From assembly GCA_002327445.1 (NCBI GenBank), contig DCWA01000020.1:1-64000 (forward strand): 64,000 nucleotides of DNA, read 5' to 3'. Of the stretch, positions 27,905 to 37,564 are shown piece after piece (positions within the stretch are counted from its first letter, which is position 1; the number at the start of each line of letters is the position of its first letter). Position numbers and translations under genes: made by a program. The stretch is from Desulfobacteraceae bacterium UBA2174. GTDB lineage: Bacteria; Desulfobacterota; Desulfobacteria; Desulfobacterales; UBA2174. A model generated the notes under the pieces. It made no database searches and was not told the DNA's origin. It saw nothing but the letters and a program-made list of their open reading frames with translations.

Positions 27905-28122
27905 TTTCAGGTTGAAATTCGAAATCCGAAGCACGAAATCCGAAACAAATTCAAATGTTCAAAATTCAAATGTTCAAAACAACTACTCTTTCGCTCCCTT
28001 CGAGATACCTTTCGAGGTTTTTTCTTCGAATGTTGTCGAATGTTCCGCTAAAGCCATTGTTTTGAATTTCTGTCATTTGAATTTGAAATTTGTTTCGAAT
28101 TTCGGATTTCGATATTCGAATT
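27905..28122. repeat. AT-rich palindromic repeat, relative of 22926-23151
   Basis: Left side: GAAATTCGAAATCCGAA and CAAATTCAAATGTTCAAAA. Right side: GAATTTGAAATTTGTTTCGAA and TTCGGATTTCGATATTCGAA. This gives a large imperfect inverted repeat between the response-regulator gene and the metF end. Confidence 0.65.
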
Positions 28123-28129
28123 TCCATAC

Positions 28130-29068
28130 CTACACTTCCGGTCTCGGGAGCACACCGGCGCGCCGGGCGATCTCGGGCACCTTGTGCTCCCACTCGATGG
28201 CCATCAGGTGGACCCCCGCCACGCCGGGCATCTCCTTGAACTCCTGGATCTGCTCGATGGCGAAGGCGATCCCCTCCTCGGCCTGCTTCCCCTTCTCCGC
28301 CCCCTCCAGGCGCTGGATCAACTCCTCGGGAACGTCCATCCCCGGCACGAACTTCGCCATGTACTTGGCCATGCGGGCGCTCTTCATCGGTGTAACCCCG
28401 GCGAGGATGCGGCACCGTTCCGCCAGCCCCATGTCCACCGCCTGGCGCATGAAGGCGCGGAAGCGCTCCATGTTGTAGATGCACTGGGTCTGCACGAAGT
28501 CGGCTCCGGCATCGATCTTGTTGGCCAGCCGATGGATGCGAAATTCGGTGGGGTCGCCGAAGGGGTTGCAGGCGGCGCCGATGAACATCCGCGGGGCCCC
28601 GTCCACCTCGTCGCCGTTGGGAAACTTGCCCTCGTCGCGCAGCTTGCGCACCAGGGCGATCAACTGCATCGAGTCGATGTCGAAGACGTTCTTGGCCTGG
28701 GGGTGGTTGCCGAAGTGCTGGTGGTCTCCGCTGAGGCAGAGCATGTTGCGGACCCCCAGGGCGTGGGCCCCGAGAATATCGGCCATCATCGCCAGGCGGT
28801 TGCGGTCCCGGCAGACCATCTGGAAGTTGGGCTCCAGCCCGTCGGCCACCATCAGGGCGCAGGAGGCCAGGCTCGACAGGCGCACCACAGCCGTCTGGTT
28901 GTCGGTGACGTTGATGGCATCCACCACGCCGCGCAGGTGTTCGTACTTCTCCTTCAGAAGAGCGGCGTTGGCCCCCTTGGGCGGCCCGCACTCGCCGGTG
29001 AAGGCGAAATGGCCGGCCTTGAGGATCTTTTCCAGGTTGCTGCCCGACTTCAAACCGTTTGCGCTCAT
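28130..29068 (-). CDS. metF: 5,10-methylenetetrahydrofolate reductase, MetF subunit of a MetVF-type complex
   Basis: 312 residues, a TIM-barrel flavoprotein that reduces methylene-H4folate to methyl-H4folate in the methyl branch of the Wood-Ljungdahl pathway. Family elements visible are FTGECGPPKG near the N-terminus, NVTDNQTA, MVCRDRNR, LCLSGDH and FVQTQCIYN. The start overlaps the metV stop in an ATGA, so the subunits are coupled. Last gene of metF2-hdrA-mvhD-metV-metF. Confidence 0.93.
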   Translation of the reverse strand: MSANGLKSGSNLEKILKAGHFAFTGECGPPKGANAALLKEKYEHLRGVVDAINVTDNQTAVVRLSSLASCALMVADGLEPNFQMVCRDRNRLAMMADILGAHALGVRNMLCLSGDHQHFGNHPQAKNVFDIDSMQLIALVRKLRDEGKFPNGDEVDGAPRMFIGAACNPFGDPTEFRIHRLANKIDAGADFVQTQCIYNMERFRAFMRQAVDMGLAERCRILAGVTPMKSARMAKYMAKFVPGMDVPEELIQRLEGAEKGKQAEEGIAFAIEQIQEFKEMPGVAGVHLMAIEWEHKVPEIARRAGVLPRPEV

Positions 29069-29733
29069 TTTACCAGTTCCTCCCTGATGCTGCGCCGCGG
29101 ACCGCCGTCCCTGGCCGTGCGCCAGTCCTTGGCCTCGTGAAAGACGCGCAGATCGGCAAGCCGTCCATTGTCCATCTTTTTGCGCACGATCCGGTCCCAG
29201 ACGCACTCGGTATCGGGGGACACCTCGCAAACGCCCCGGGCGCTGCCGCCGCAAGGGCCGTGCATCAGGCTCTTGGAGCAGCGCGCGATGGGGCAGAGCC
29301 CTTCGAAGAGGTGCACGATGCAGGTGCCGCAGCCGGCGCATCGCTCCTCCCAGACCCCGTGCTGGGTGGCCCCGCCCATGAATCGGGTGTTGACGGCCGG
29401 AAAAAAACGCTGGCTCGGATAGGCCTCGGAGAGAAACTGGGGCCCCACCCCGCAGGCCATGGACACCACGGCGTCGTACTGGTCGTACTCGTCGCGCAAC
29501 TGCTCCACGTATTCCGGGTCGCACTGGCGTTCCAGAACCTTTTCCACCACCTCCAGCGGGCGACCGTTTTTTTTCCGGGCGATGCGCAGGGCCGAGGCCA
29601 GGATCTGAACCTCCTTGAGCCCGCCGACGTTGCAGACCGTCACGCACCCCTTGCAACCCGCCAGCAGGATCTTTTGGCAGTCATCGACCATCGCCAGGAT
29701 TTCTTCGATGGGTTTGCGATCGGCGACAATCAT
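29065..29733 (-). CDS. metV: MetV, iron-sulphur/zinc partner of methylenetetrahydrofolate reductase
   Basis: 222 residues with many cysteines: AGCKGCVTVCNVGG (about 26-39), a central ACGVGPQ, CAGCGTCIVHLFEGLCPIARCSKSLMHGPCGG and a C-terminal GVCEV. In Moorella and other acetogens MetV joins MetF and passes electrons to its flavin, linking it to Hdr-type modules. Here it lies 28 bases after mvhD and overlaps metF by 4 bases (ATGA), exactly the arrangement expected for a MetVF-HdrA-MvhD assembly. Confidence 0.92.
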   Translation of the reverse strand: MIVADRKPIEEILAMVDDCQKILLAGCKGCVTVCNVGGLKEVQILASALRIARKKNGRPLEVVEKVLERQCDPEYVEQLRDEYDQYDAVVSMACGVGPQFLSEAYPSQRFFPAVNTRFMGGATQHGVWEERCAGCGTCIVHLFEGLCPIARCSKSLMHGPCGGSARGVCEVSPDTECVWDRIVRKKMDNGRLADLRVFHEAKDWRTARDGGPRRSIREELVK

Positions 29734-29761
29734 GGTTCACCTCGCTTGATCAGGATGCCGG

Positions 29762-30181
29762 TCAGCAGGACCGGCGGACCGGGTTGGGACCGAGACGCCG
29801 GGTCGTTTCGGTCATCTCGGTGGCGATTTCGGCAAAACGCGGGCCCTGGGCCGATGACAGGTTGAACATCTGCACGCGTTCGGGCTCGATGCCGATCTCC
29901 TTCAAGATGTGCTGGACGTGCGCCACCTTCTTGCGGGTCTTGAGATTTCCTTCCAGGAAATGACATTCGCCCTCCAGTCACCCCGCCACGTAGACGGCGT
30001 CGGCCCCCTCCTCGATGGCCCGGAGCAGGTGAAGGACGTCCACGCGGCCGGAGCACGGCACCTGGACGATCTTGACGTTGGTCGGGTAGCTCAGGCGCAT
30101 GGAGCCGGCCAGGTCGGCCGCCGCGTAAGCGCAGTACTTGCAGCAGTAAGCGACGATCTGGGGATCGAAGGTCTCGTTCAT
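29762..30181 (-). CDS. mvhD: MvhD electron-transfer subunit, selenoprotein (in-frame TGA at 29978-29980)
   Basis: MvhD carries a [2Fe-2S] cluster and relays electrons between HdrA and its electron donor. Reading from the ATG at 30181 (after GAGAGGAAG), translation meets a TGA as codon 68 in VYVAG-U-LEGECHF. In other MvhD proteins this position is the first cysteine of CLEGxCHF. Past the TGA the frame continues with perfect family sequence (NLKTRKKVAHVQHILKEIG, then MFNLSSAQGPRFAEIA) to a TGA at 29762. This gives 139 residues, the normal length. The N-terminal cysteines YCCKYCAYAAAD are present. Selenocysteine is therefore far likelier than a nonsense mutation. The selA/B/C/D genes are outside this window. 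Confidence 0.9.
29945..29961 (-). promoter_or_regulatory. Candidate bacterial SECIS hairpin after the mvhD UGA
   Basis: A 6-bp stem (ATTTCC with GGAAAT) closes a 5-base loop TGGAA. The loop begins 22 bases after the UGA and has G at its second position. Both features fall inside the loose consensus for bacterial SECIS elements. It lies inside the coding sequence, as in bacteria generally. The stem is short and needs a folding calculation. Confidence 0.5.
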
Positions 30182-30209
30182 GGCGTCTTCCTCTCTGGTT
30201 GCGCTCGGG

Positions 30210-33200
30210 TCAGGCGGCGCATTCGGCAAACAAGGCCGCGGTTTTGGCCAGGAGCTGCGCGTCGGTGAAATGCTTCAACGTGATCGCCTTGCCCGGGCAT
30301 TCGGCCACGCAGCAGCCGCAGCCGTGGCAGCCGGCCGGCTCGATCACCGCGTAGCCTTCATCGCCCACGTACGGGGTACCGTAGGGACAGGTGCGCACGC
30401 AGGTGAGACACACCGCGCAGCGTTCGGGATCGACCTCGGCCACCACCCCGCCCACCCGGATGGCGTCCTTGGAAAGGATCGTCGCGGCCCGGGACACCGC
30501 GGCCCGGGCCTGGGCGATGCTCTCGTCCAGGGATTTGGGCGCGTGAACCAGCCCGGCCATGAAAATCCCCTCGCTCGCCAGGTCCACCGGCCGCAATTTG
30601 GCGTGAGCCTCCACCAGGAACCCCTCGGCGTTGACCGGCACCTTGAACAACTCGAAGAGATCCTTGTTGGCGTTGGGCACCACCGCCGTGGCCAGCACGA
30701 GCAGGTCGGGTTGCAGTTGGATCGGCCGGCCGAGGATGTGGTCGCGCACCGTGAGCACCAGACGCCCCTCGGCCTCGGCTACCGCCGGCGGCGCCTCCGG
30801 GTCGAAGCGCACGAAGATCACCCCCTCGCGGCGGGCCTGCTGGTAGAGGTCCTCGCGGAACCCGTAGGAACGGATGTCGCGGTAGAGGATGAAAACGCCG
30901 CGGTCCGGCCGCTGCTGCTTCAGGGCGATGGCCGTGTGCAGGGAATGGGTGCAGCACACCCGGCTGCACGCGGGCCGCTCGGCGTTGCGCGAACCGACGC
31001 ACTGGATGAAGGCCACCGTATCGGCGGCGGCGATGCGCGGGTCGCCGGCGGCCATGGCCTCGTCCATCCCCTTGTGGGTCAGCACGTCCGGGTGACGGCC
31101 GAAGAGGTACTCGTCGGGACGGTATTCCGTGCCGCCGGTGGCCAAAATGGTGGCCCCGTGCTCAACCACCGTGGTGGTGACCGTGAGCCCGCCCCGGGCC
31201 AGGGTGGTGGAGAAGTTGCCGATGATGCCGGAGGTCTCGATGGCCTCGGTCTTCATGAAGAGACGGATCTTGGGATGCTTGCGCACCCGCTCGGTGAGCT
31301 GGTCGAGATAGGGCTGCACCGCCGAGCCGTCCCAGGCGTGGTGGAGCCAGCGGGCGTTGCCGCCCAGCTCGTCGCCGCGTTCCACCAGGCAGGCATCGAA
31401 ACCCTGGTCGGCCAGGCCCAGGGCCGCCTCCATGCCCGCCACCCCCCCGCCGATCACCAGGGCGCTCGCGTGCACCGGCATGCTCACCTGATGCAGCGGT
31501 TCGATGTAAGCCGCCTTGGCCACCGCCATGCGCACCAGGTCCCGGGCCTTGGCCGTCGCATGCTTGGGATCGTTCATGTGCACCCAGGTATCCTGGTCGC
31601 GGATGTTGGCCATCTCGAAGAGGTACTTGTTCAGCCCCGCCTCGCGGATCGTCTCCTGGAAAAGCGGCTCGTGGGTCCGCGGCGAACAAGAGGCCACCAC
31701 CACCCGGTTGATCCCCTTTTCCTTGATGACCTCCTTCATCTTGTCCTGGGTGTCCTGGGAGCAGGTGAACAGGTTGTCCTCCACGTGCACCACGTAGGGC
31801 AGCCCCCGGGCATACTCGCGCACCGCCGGCACGTCGGCCACCCCGCCGATGTTGATGCCGCAGTTGCACACGAAGACCCCGATGCGGGGCTGTTGGCCGG
31901 TCACGTCCAGTTCGGGGGGAAGCTGCTTGACGCGCACCTGCTCGCCCCGGGCCGCCGCCAGCAGCTCGCCGGCCGAGGCGGCCGCCGCCGAGGCCTCCAT
32001 CACCGACTGGGGAATGTCCTTGGGTCCCTGAAAGGCGCCGCAGACGAAGACCCCCGGCCGGCTGGTGGCCACCGGCGCCAGGGCCTCGGTGGCGGCGAAC
32101 AGGTGGCGATTGAGGTCGATGCCCATCACCTCGGCCAGTTGCCGGCACTCGGGGTTGGGCGCCAGGCCCACCGAGAGCACCACCATGTCGAAGATTTCCT
32201 CCCGGATCTCTCCGGCCTCGGTGACGTAGCGCAGCCGCAGCATGTCGCCGGGCATGGGATCGATGGTATGGACCCGGGCCCTCACGAAGCGCACCCCCTT
32301 TTCCTTCTCGGCACGGATCTGGTAGCGGTCGAAATCCTTGCCGTAGGTGCGCATGTCCATGTAGAAGACCGCCGCGTCCAGGGGCTTTTCGCTGTGCTCC
32401 TTGGCGATGACGGTCTGCTTGGCGGCGTACATGCAGCACACCGCCGAACAGTAGGCGTGGTCGCACTTGTTGATGTCGCGGGAGCCGATGCACTGGAGCC
32501 AGGCGATCTTCTCCGGCTCCCGGTGGTCCGAGGGGCGCATCAGGTGCCCCTGATAAGGGCCCGAGGCGCTGAGGATTCGCTCGAACTCCAGGGCCGTGAC
32601 CACGTTGGGATGGTTGGCGTAGGCGTAGTGGGCCTGGCGGCTCGGATCGAAGGGGGTGAAACCGGGGGCCAGGATGATGGCTCCGGTGCTCACCGTCACG
32701 GTGCGCTCGGCCATGCGATGGTCGATGGCCTTGGCCAGGCAGGCGTCCACGCACTGGTAGCACTCGGAGCAGATGCCGCACTTGAGGCAGCGCAGGGCCT
32801 CTGCGCGGGCTTCGGCCTCGTTGTAGCCGAAGCTGACCTCCAGGAAGTTGCACTCCCGGGCCGCCGGGTCGAGGCAGCGCACCGGGGTCCGCCGCTTGAC
32901 CGGTTCGTTCTGAATCTCGGGCTTGACGAAATCCCGGGCCGCGGGCCGCCCCGCGCGCAGATCCAGGCCGTTGAGGTAACGGTGGATGCTCTCGGCGGCC
33001 TCCTTGCCGCAGGCCACCGCTTCCACCACGCTCTTGGGGCCATAGAAGGCGTCACCCCCGGCAAACACCCAGCCCAGCGGTGTCTGCAGGGTCACCGGGT
33101 CGGCCTCCAGACCCTTGACGCGGGTCAGCGCCACCCCCTGCTCGGCCAGGTGCTCGGCATTGGTCGACTGGCCGATGGCCACGATCACCGTGTCGCCAAA

Positions 33201-34667
33201 AAACGGCTGGCAGACACTCTCGTCGTACCGGGGGTTGAAGCGCTTGTTCTCGTCGAAGACGGCGGTGCAGGTCTTGAACTCGATGCCCGAGACGCGATTT
33301 CCCTTGTCGATGAAAAACTGCTTGGGGCCGAAGCTGTTGACGATCTCGATGTCGCTTTCCACGGCCTCCTGGATCTCGTGGGCCCAGGCAGGCATCTCCT
33401 CGCGCTTTTCCAGGCAGATCAACGTGACCTTCTCCGCCCCCTTGCGTTTGGCGGTGAGGGCCACGTCGATGGCCACGTTGCCGCCGCCGATCACCAGCAC
33501 TTCCCGGCCGATGTCCACCGGTTTGCCCAGGGCCGCGTCGCGAAGGAAATCCACCCCCTGCAAGACCCCCGGGGCATCCTCGTTTTCCACTCCCAGGCGC
33601 CGGCCCCCGTGGAGTCCGATGGCCAGGAAAACGGCGCCAAACCCGCCGGCCTTGAGACTGTCGAAGGTGACGTCCCGGCCGAAGGTGACACCGGTGCGGA
33701 TCGCGACGCCCATCTTCTCGATGACCCCGATCTCCTCGGCCAGGATGCCGCGGGGCAGCCGGTATTCGGGAATCCCCACGGCCATCATGCCGCCGGCCAC
33801 CGGCAACTTTTCGAAGACCGTCACCTGGTAGCCTTCCAGGGCGAGGAAATAGGCGGCGGTGAGCCCGGCCGGCCCCGCTCCGATGACGGCGATCTTTTCT
33901 TGCCGGGGCTCGGGCAGCGGCGGCACCCAGGGATTCTCGGCGGCCCGGTCCACGTCGGCCAAAAATCTGTGCAGTTCGCGGATCGCCAGGGGCTGGTCGT
34001 GGTCGCCGCGGGTGCAGATCCCCTCGCAGGGATGGTGGCAGACCCGGCCGCAGACCCCCGGGAAAGGATGGTCCTGCTTGAAGAGGCGCAGCGCCTCGGC
34101 GTAACGCCCGTCGTTGATCAGGGCGATGTAGCCCTGGATGCTCACGTGGGCCGGGCAGGTGGCCTTGCAGGGCGCCGTGCCGCGCTTTTCGATGGCGTAA
34201 GCGCTGGGCATCCCCTGGGGATAGAGCTTGTAGGCCGCCCGGCGGGAGCGCAGGGCCGTGTCGAAGAGGTTGGGCGTCTCGATGGGGCACACCTTGGCGC
34301 ACTCGCCGCAGGCGGTGCACTTGGCCATGTCCACGTAGCGGGGCCGCTCGCGCAGGGTCACCTGGAAATTGCCCGCCTCGCCTTCCACCGCCACCACATC
34401 GGTGAGGCTGTGCAGGTCGATGTTGAGATGCCGCCCGGCCTCCACCAGCTTGGGCGAGATGATGCACATGGAGCAGTCGTTGGTGGGAAACGTCTTGTCG
34501 AGTTGGGCCATCACCCCGCCGATGGCCGACTTGCCTTCCACCAGGTCGACCCGGTAGCCGGAATCGGCCAGGTCCAGGGCCGCCTGGATCCCGGCGATCC
34601 CGGCGCCGACCACCATCACCGATCCGACCGGTTTTCCGTTCTTCGGAGCAACCTTGTTGGCTTCCAT
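30210..34667 (-). CDS. hdrA: Giant HdrA-GltD/NfnB-HdrA fusion flavoprotein
   Basis: A 1485-residue cytoplasmic protein. Order: an HdrA-type FAD domain (VVGAGIAG at about 19-26, NDCSMC at 63-68) with ferredoxin motif CTACGECAKVCP (117-128). Next is an inserted GltD/NfnB-like NAD(P)H-oxidoreductase (about 160-570; KATCPAHV, CGRVCHHPCEGIC, IGAGPAGLTAA, IGGGNVAID). The remainder of HdrA1 follows, with CLKCGICSECYQC. Then comes a second HdrA (about 920-1400; VCNCGINIGG, VIGGGVAGMEAA). Two C-terminal [4Fe-4S] motifs close it (CAVCLTCVRTCPYG and CHGCGCCVAECPGK). Two HdrA flavins plus an NAD(P)H module suggest electron bifurcation or confurcation feeding MvhD, MetV and MetF. HdrB and HdrC are not adjacent. 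AAGGTAAGGA precedes the start. Confidence 0.9.
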   Translation of the reverse strand: MEANKVAPKNGKPVGSVMVVGAGIAGIQAALDLADSGYRVDLVEGKSAIGGVMAQLDKTFPTNDCSMCIISPKLVEAGRHLNIDLHSLTDVVAVEGEAGNFQVTLRERPRYVDMAKCTACGECAKVCPIETPNLFDTALRSRRAAYKLYPQGMPSAYAIEKRGTAPCKATCPAHVSIQGYIALINDGRYAEALRLFKQDHPFPGVCGRVCHHPCEGICTRGDHDQPLAIRELHRFLADVDRAAENPWVPPLPEPRQEKIAVIGAGPAGLTAAYFLALEGYQVTVFEKLPVAGGMMAVGIPEYRLPRGILAEEIGVIEKMGVAIRTGVTFGRDVTFDSLKAGGFGAVFLAIGLHGGRRLGVENEDAPGVLQGVDFLRDAALGKPVDIGREVLVIGGGNVAIDVALTAKRKGAEKVTLICLEKREEMPAWAHEIQEAVESDIEIVNSFGPKQFFIDKGNRVSGIEFKTCTAVFDENKRFNPRYDESVCQPFFGDTVIVAIGQSTNAEHLAEQGVALTRVKGLEADPVTLQTPLGWVFAGGDAFYGPKSVVEAVACGKEAAESIHRYLNGLDLRAGRPAARDFVKPEIQNEPVKRRTPVRCLDPAARECNFLEVSFGYNEAEARAEALRCLKCGICSECYQCVDACLAKAIDHRMAERTVTVSTGAIILAPGFTPFDPSRQAHYAYANHPNVVTALEFERILSASGPYQGHLMRPSDHREPEKIAWLQCIGSRDINKCDHAYCSAVCCMYAAKQTVIAKEHSEKPLDAAVFYMDMRTYGKDFDRYQIRAEKEKGVRFVRARVHTIDPMPGDMLRLRYVTEAGEIREEIFDMVVLSVGLAPNPECRQLAEVMGIDLNRHLFAATEALAPVATSRPGVFVCGAFQGPKDIPQSVMEASAAAASAGELLAAARGEQVRVKQLPPELDVTGQQPRIGVFVCNCGINIGGVADVPAVREYARGLPYVVHVEDNLFTCSQDTQDKMKEVIKEKGINRVVVASCSPRTHEPLFQETIREAGLNKYLFEMANIRDQDTWVHMNDPKHATAKARDLVRMAVAKAAYIEPLHQVSMPVHASALVIGGGVAGMEAALGLADQGFDACLVERGDELGGNARWLHHAWDGSAVQPYLDQLTERVRKHPKIRLFMKTEAIETSGIIGNFSTTLARGGLTVTTTVVEHGATILATGGTEYRPDEYLFGRHPDVLTHKGMDEAMAAGDPRIAAADTVAFIQCVGSRNAERPACSRVCCTHSLHTAIALKQQRPDRGVFILYRDIRSYGFREDLYQQARREGVIFVRFDPEAPPAVAEAEGRLVLTVRDHILGRPIQLQPDLLVLATAVVPNANKDLFELFKVPVNAEGFLVEAHAKLRPVDLASEGIFMAGLVHAPKSLDESIAQARAAVSRAATILSKDAIRVGGVVAEVDPERCAVCLTCVRTCPYGTPYVGDEGYAVIEPAGCHGCGCCVAECPGKAITLKHFTDAQLLAKTAALFAECAA

Positions 34668-34769
34668 GATGTTTCCTTACCTTGGCGAAATGGGTGGTTT
34701 TCGTTTTGCTTGTCGGTCCACCGTCACCCGCACCGCGCTGGATGACGCTTTGAAAATTGGCCGCGGACT

Positions 34770-34915
34770 TACGCAGACATCCGCTGATTGGCCACGGACA
34801 GACGCGGACACCCGCTGATTGGCCGCGGACAGACGCGGACACCCGCGGACCTAAGAATAAAGATGGATTGCTTGATTTTGTCTGCGCCCGTCGGCGCGTG
34901 TCTGCGGTTCATTTT
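34770..34915. repeat. Tandem CTGATTGGCC(A/G)CGGACAG repeat
   Basis: About 32-base units (CGCGGACACCCGCTGATTGG type) recur two to three times from 34770 to 34850, with an inverted relative CTGCGCCCGTCGGCGCGTGT at 34885. It separates hdrA from metF2. No gene is seen from 34668 to 34925. Confidence 0.7.
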
Positions 34916-34925
34916 TCCCCCGTCT

Positions 34926-35798
34926 TCAGTCCACCTGCTCGAAAAGCTCCGGCAAATTCTCCTCCCACCCCATGGGCGAAATCAGCACCCCCTTGAACCC
35001 GGCCTCGCGCAGGGCGGCGATTGTCTCCCGGGCGATGCGCAGGCTCTCCTTGGTCTTGTCTGGCGCCTTCTGCAGGCGGCTGATGATCTCGTCGGAAATC
35101 CGGATGTGGGACACGTTGCGCTGGATGTAGCGCGCCATGCCGAGGGACTTGAGCAGCATGACGGTGGGCACCACGTTGTGGGCGCGGATGTCCACCATTT
35201 GGCGAAATGGCGTGATGGTGTCCGGGTCGAAGACCGGGGTGGTGACAAAAAATCCGGCCCCGGCTTCGGCGCGCCGGTTCATCTCGCCCACCTCGGCGGC
35301 CAACTCCGCGTCCCTGAGCCCCACGTTGACCGCGGTGCCGCAAAAAAACCGGGGCGAGCCGGCCAGCTCGGCCCCCGAGAGGTCCTTGCCCTGGCCCAGG
35401 CTGCCCGCGGCCTCGATAAGCCCGATGAGGTCGAGATCGTCCACCGCGGCCGCCTCGTGGTGATCCCCGTAGCGCAGGTTCTCGCCGGTCACGGCCATGA
35501 GGCTGGTGACCCCTCCGGCATAGGCGGCGAGCAGGTCGCCCTGGAGCGCCAGGCGGTTGCGGTCGCGGCAGCAGACCTGCATCACGGCCTGGAACCCTTT
35601 CTGCTGGAGAATCATTGCCGCGCCTAAAGCGCTCATGTGCATCACGGCGGCGGCCATGTCCGCCACCACGAAGGCCGTCACCTTGTCGCCGATCTTGCCC
35701 GCCGTCTTGACCATCCCGGAAATGTCCACCCCCTTGGGCGGCACCAGCTCCACCAAAACGGCAAACTCGCCTACGTTGAATCGGTTTCGAAGTTCCAT
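34926..35798 (-). CDS. Second methylenetetrahydrofolate reductase-like protein (MetF paralogue)
   Basis: 290 residues. Same barrel pattern as MetF (LVELVPPKGVDISG, FVVADM, QVCCRDRNR, MAVTGENLRYGDH, GFFVTTPVFDPDT) but clearly diverged from the MetF encoded at 28130-29068. No second metV accompanies it. It is the first gene behind the sigma-54-type promoter and is separated from hdrA by a 258-base repeat region, so co-transcription with hdrA is likely but not certain. It may be an alternative MetF subunit of the same complex or a one-carbon enzyme with a different partner. Confidence 0.82.
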   Translation of the reverse strand: MELRNRFNVGEFAVLVELVPPKGVDISGMVKTAGKIGDKVTAFVVADMAAAVMHMSALGAAMILQQKGFQAVMQVCCRDRNRLALQGDLLAAYAGGVTSLMAVTGENLRYGDHHEAAAVDDLDLIGLIEAAGSLGQGKDLSGAELAGSPRFFCGTAVNVGLRDAELAAEVGEMNRRAEAGAGFFVTTPVFDPDTITPFRQMVDIRAHNVVPTVMLLKSLGMARYIQRNVSHIRISDEIISRLQKAPDKTKESLRIARETIAALREAGFKGVLISPMGWEENLPELFEQVD

Positions 35799-35886
35799 GG
35801 TCCACCCTTTGCCCTGCGATGCGTTGAAGGAAATCGCTCCGTCACTTCTGCCGAAAAGGGTTGAAGGCGTTGTTCACCGACCCTGA

Positions 35887-35901
35887 GCAAGGGCTGTGCC
35901 A
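35887..35901 (-). promoter_or_regulatory. Sigma-54 (-24/-12) promoter upstream of metF2
   Basis: On the minus strand the sequence is TGGCACAGCCCTTGC, an exact match to the TGGCAC-N5-TTGC core with the canonical 10 bases between the GG and GC doublets. Transcription would start near 35876, giving a leader of about 78 bases before the metF2 start. The divergent gene encodes a sigma-54 activator. Confidence 0.8.
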
Positions 35902-36003
35902 CCGGGCCAGATGATCGGCTTTCCACCATCAATCCAATCACTTGCTTCCATTTCAGACATGCCCGGAGCCGCCGCTCCGGCCAAGACCGGTCCGGAAGCC
36001 GTT

Positions 36004-36072
36004 CCATTTTGGCCTGATTTAAATTTTTTATTCTTGAAAATCGGATCGATGGAAGATATCGTGCCAAAATGG
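36004..36072. promoter_or_regulatory. Inverted repeat CCATTTTGGC ... GCCAAAATGG, candidate activator site
   Basis: A perfect 10-base inverted repeat (36004-36013 and 36063-36072, half-sites 49 bases apart). It lies between the divergent regulator start and the sigma-54 promoter, about 110-170 bases upstream of the -24 box. That is the usual distance for an enhancer bound by an NtrC-type activator. The second half is 35 bases from the regulator start, so autoregulation is also possible. Confidence 0.5.
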
Positions 36073-36106
36073 CAGGGTCCAATTCGGAAGGGAAAGCAAA
36101 GCAAAG

Positions 36107-37480
<1,374 letters not shown>

Positions 37481-37564
37481 AGGCGTTTTCCCGGCCGCAT
37501 GCCATTCGGTTGGGGGCCGCGATGGACAGCGACATCCCACCGGAGCTCGTCTGTGACGAATACG

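Noticed and set aside
29978..30229. mvhD as a truncated pseudogene ending at the TGA
   Set aside because: The family sequence continues in the same frame with no loss, and the TGA is at the redox cysteine position; selenocysteine explains it better.
30180..34745. A 1521-codon open frame on the plus strand antisense to hdrA
   Set aside because: It mirrors the codon bias of a GC-rich gene; the protein is low-complexity and has no recognisable domain, while the minus strand is a clear HdrA.
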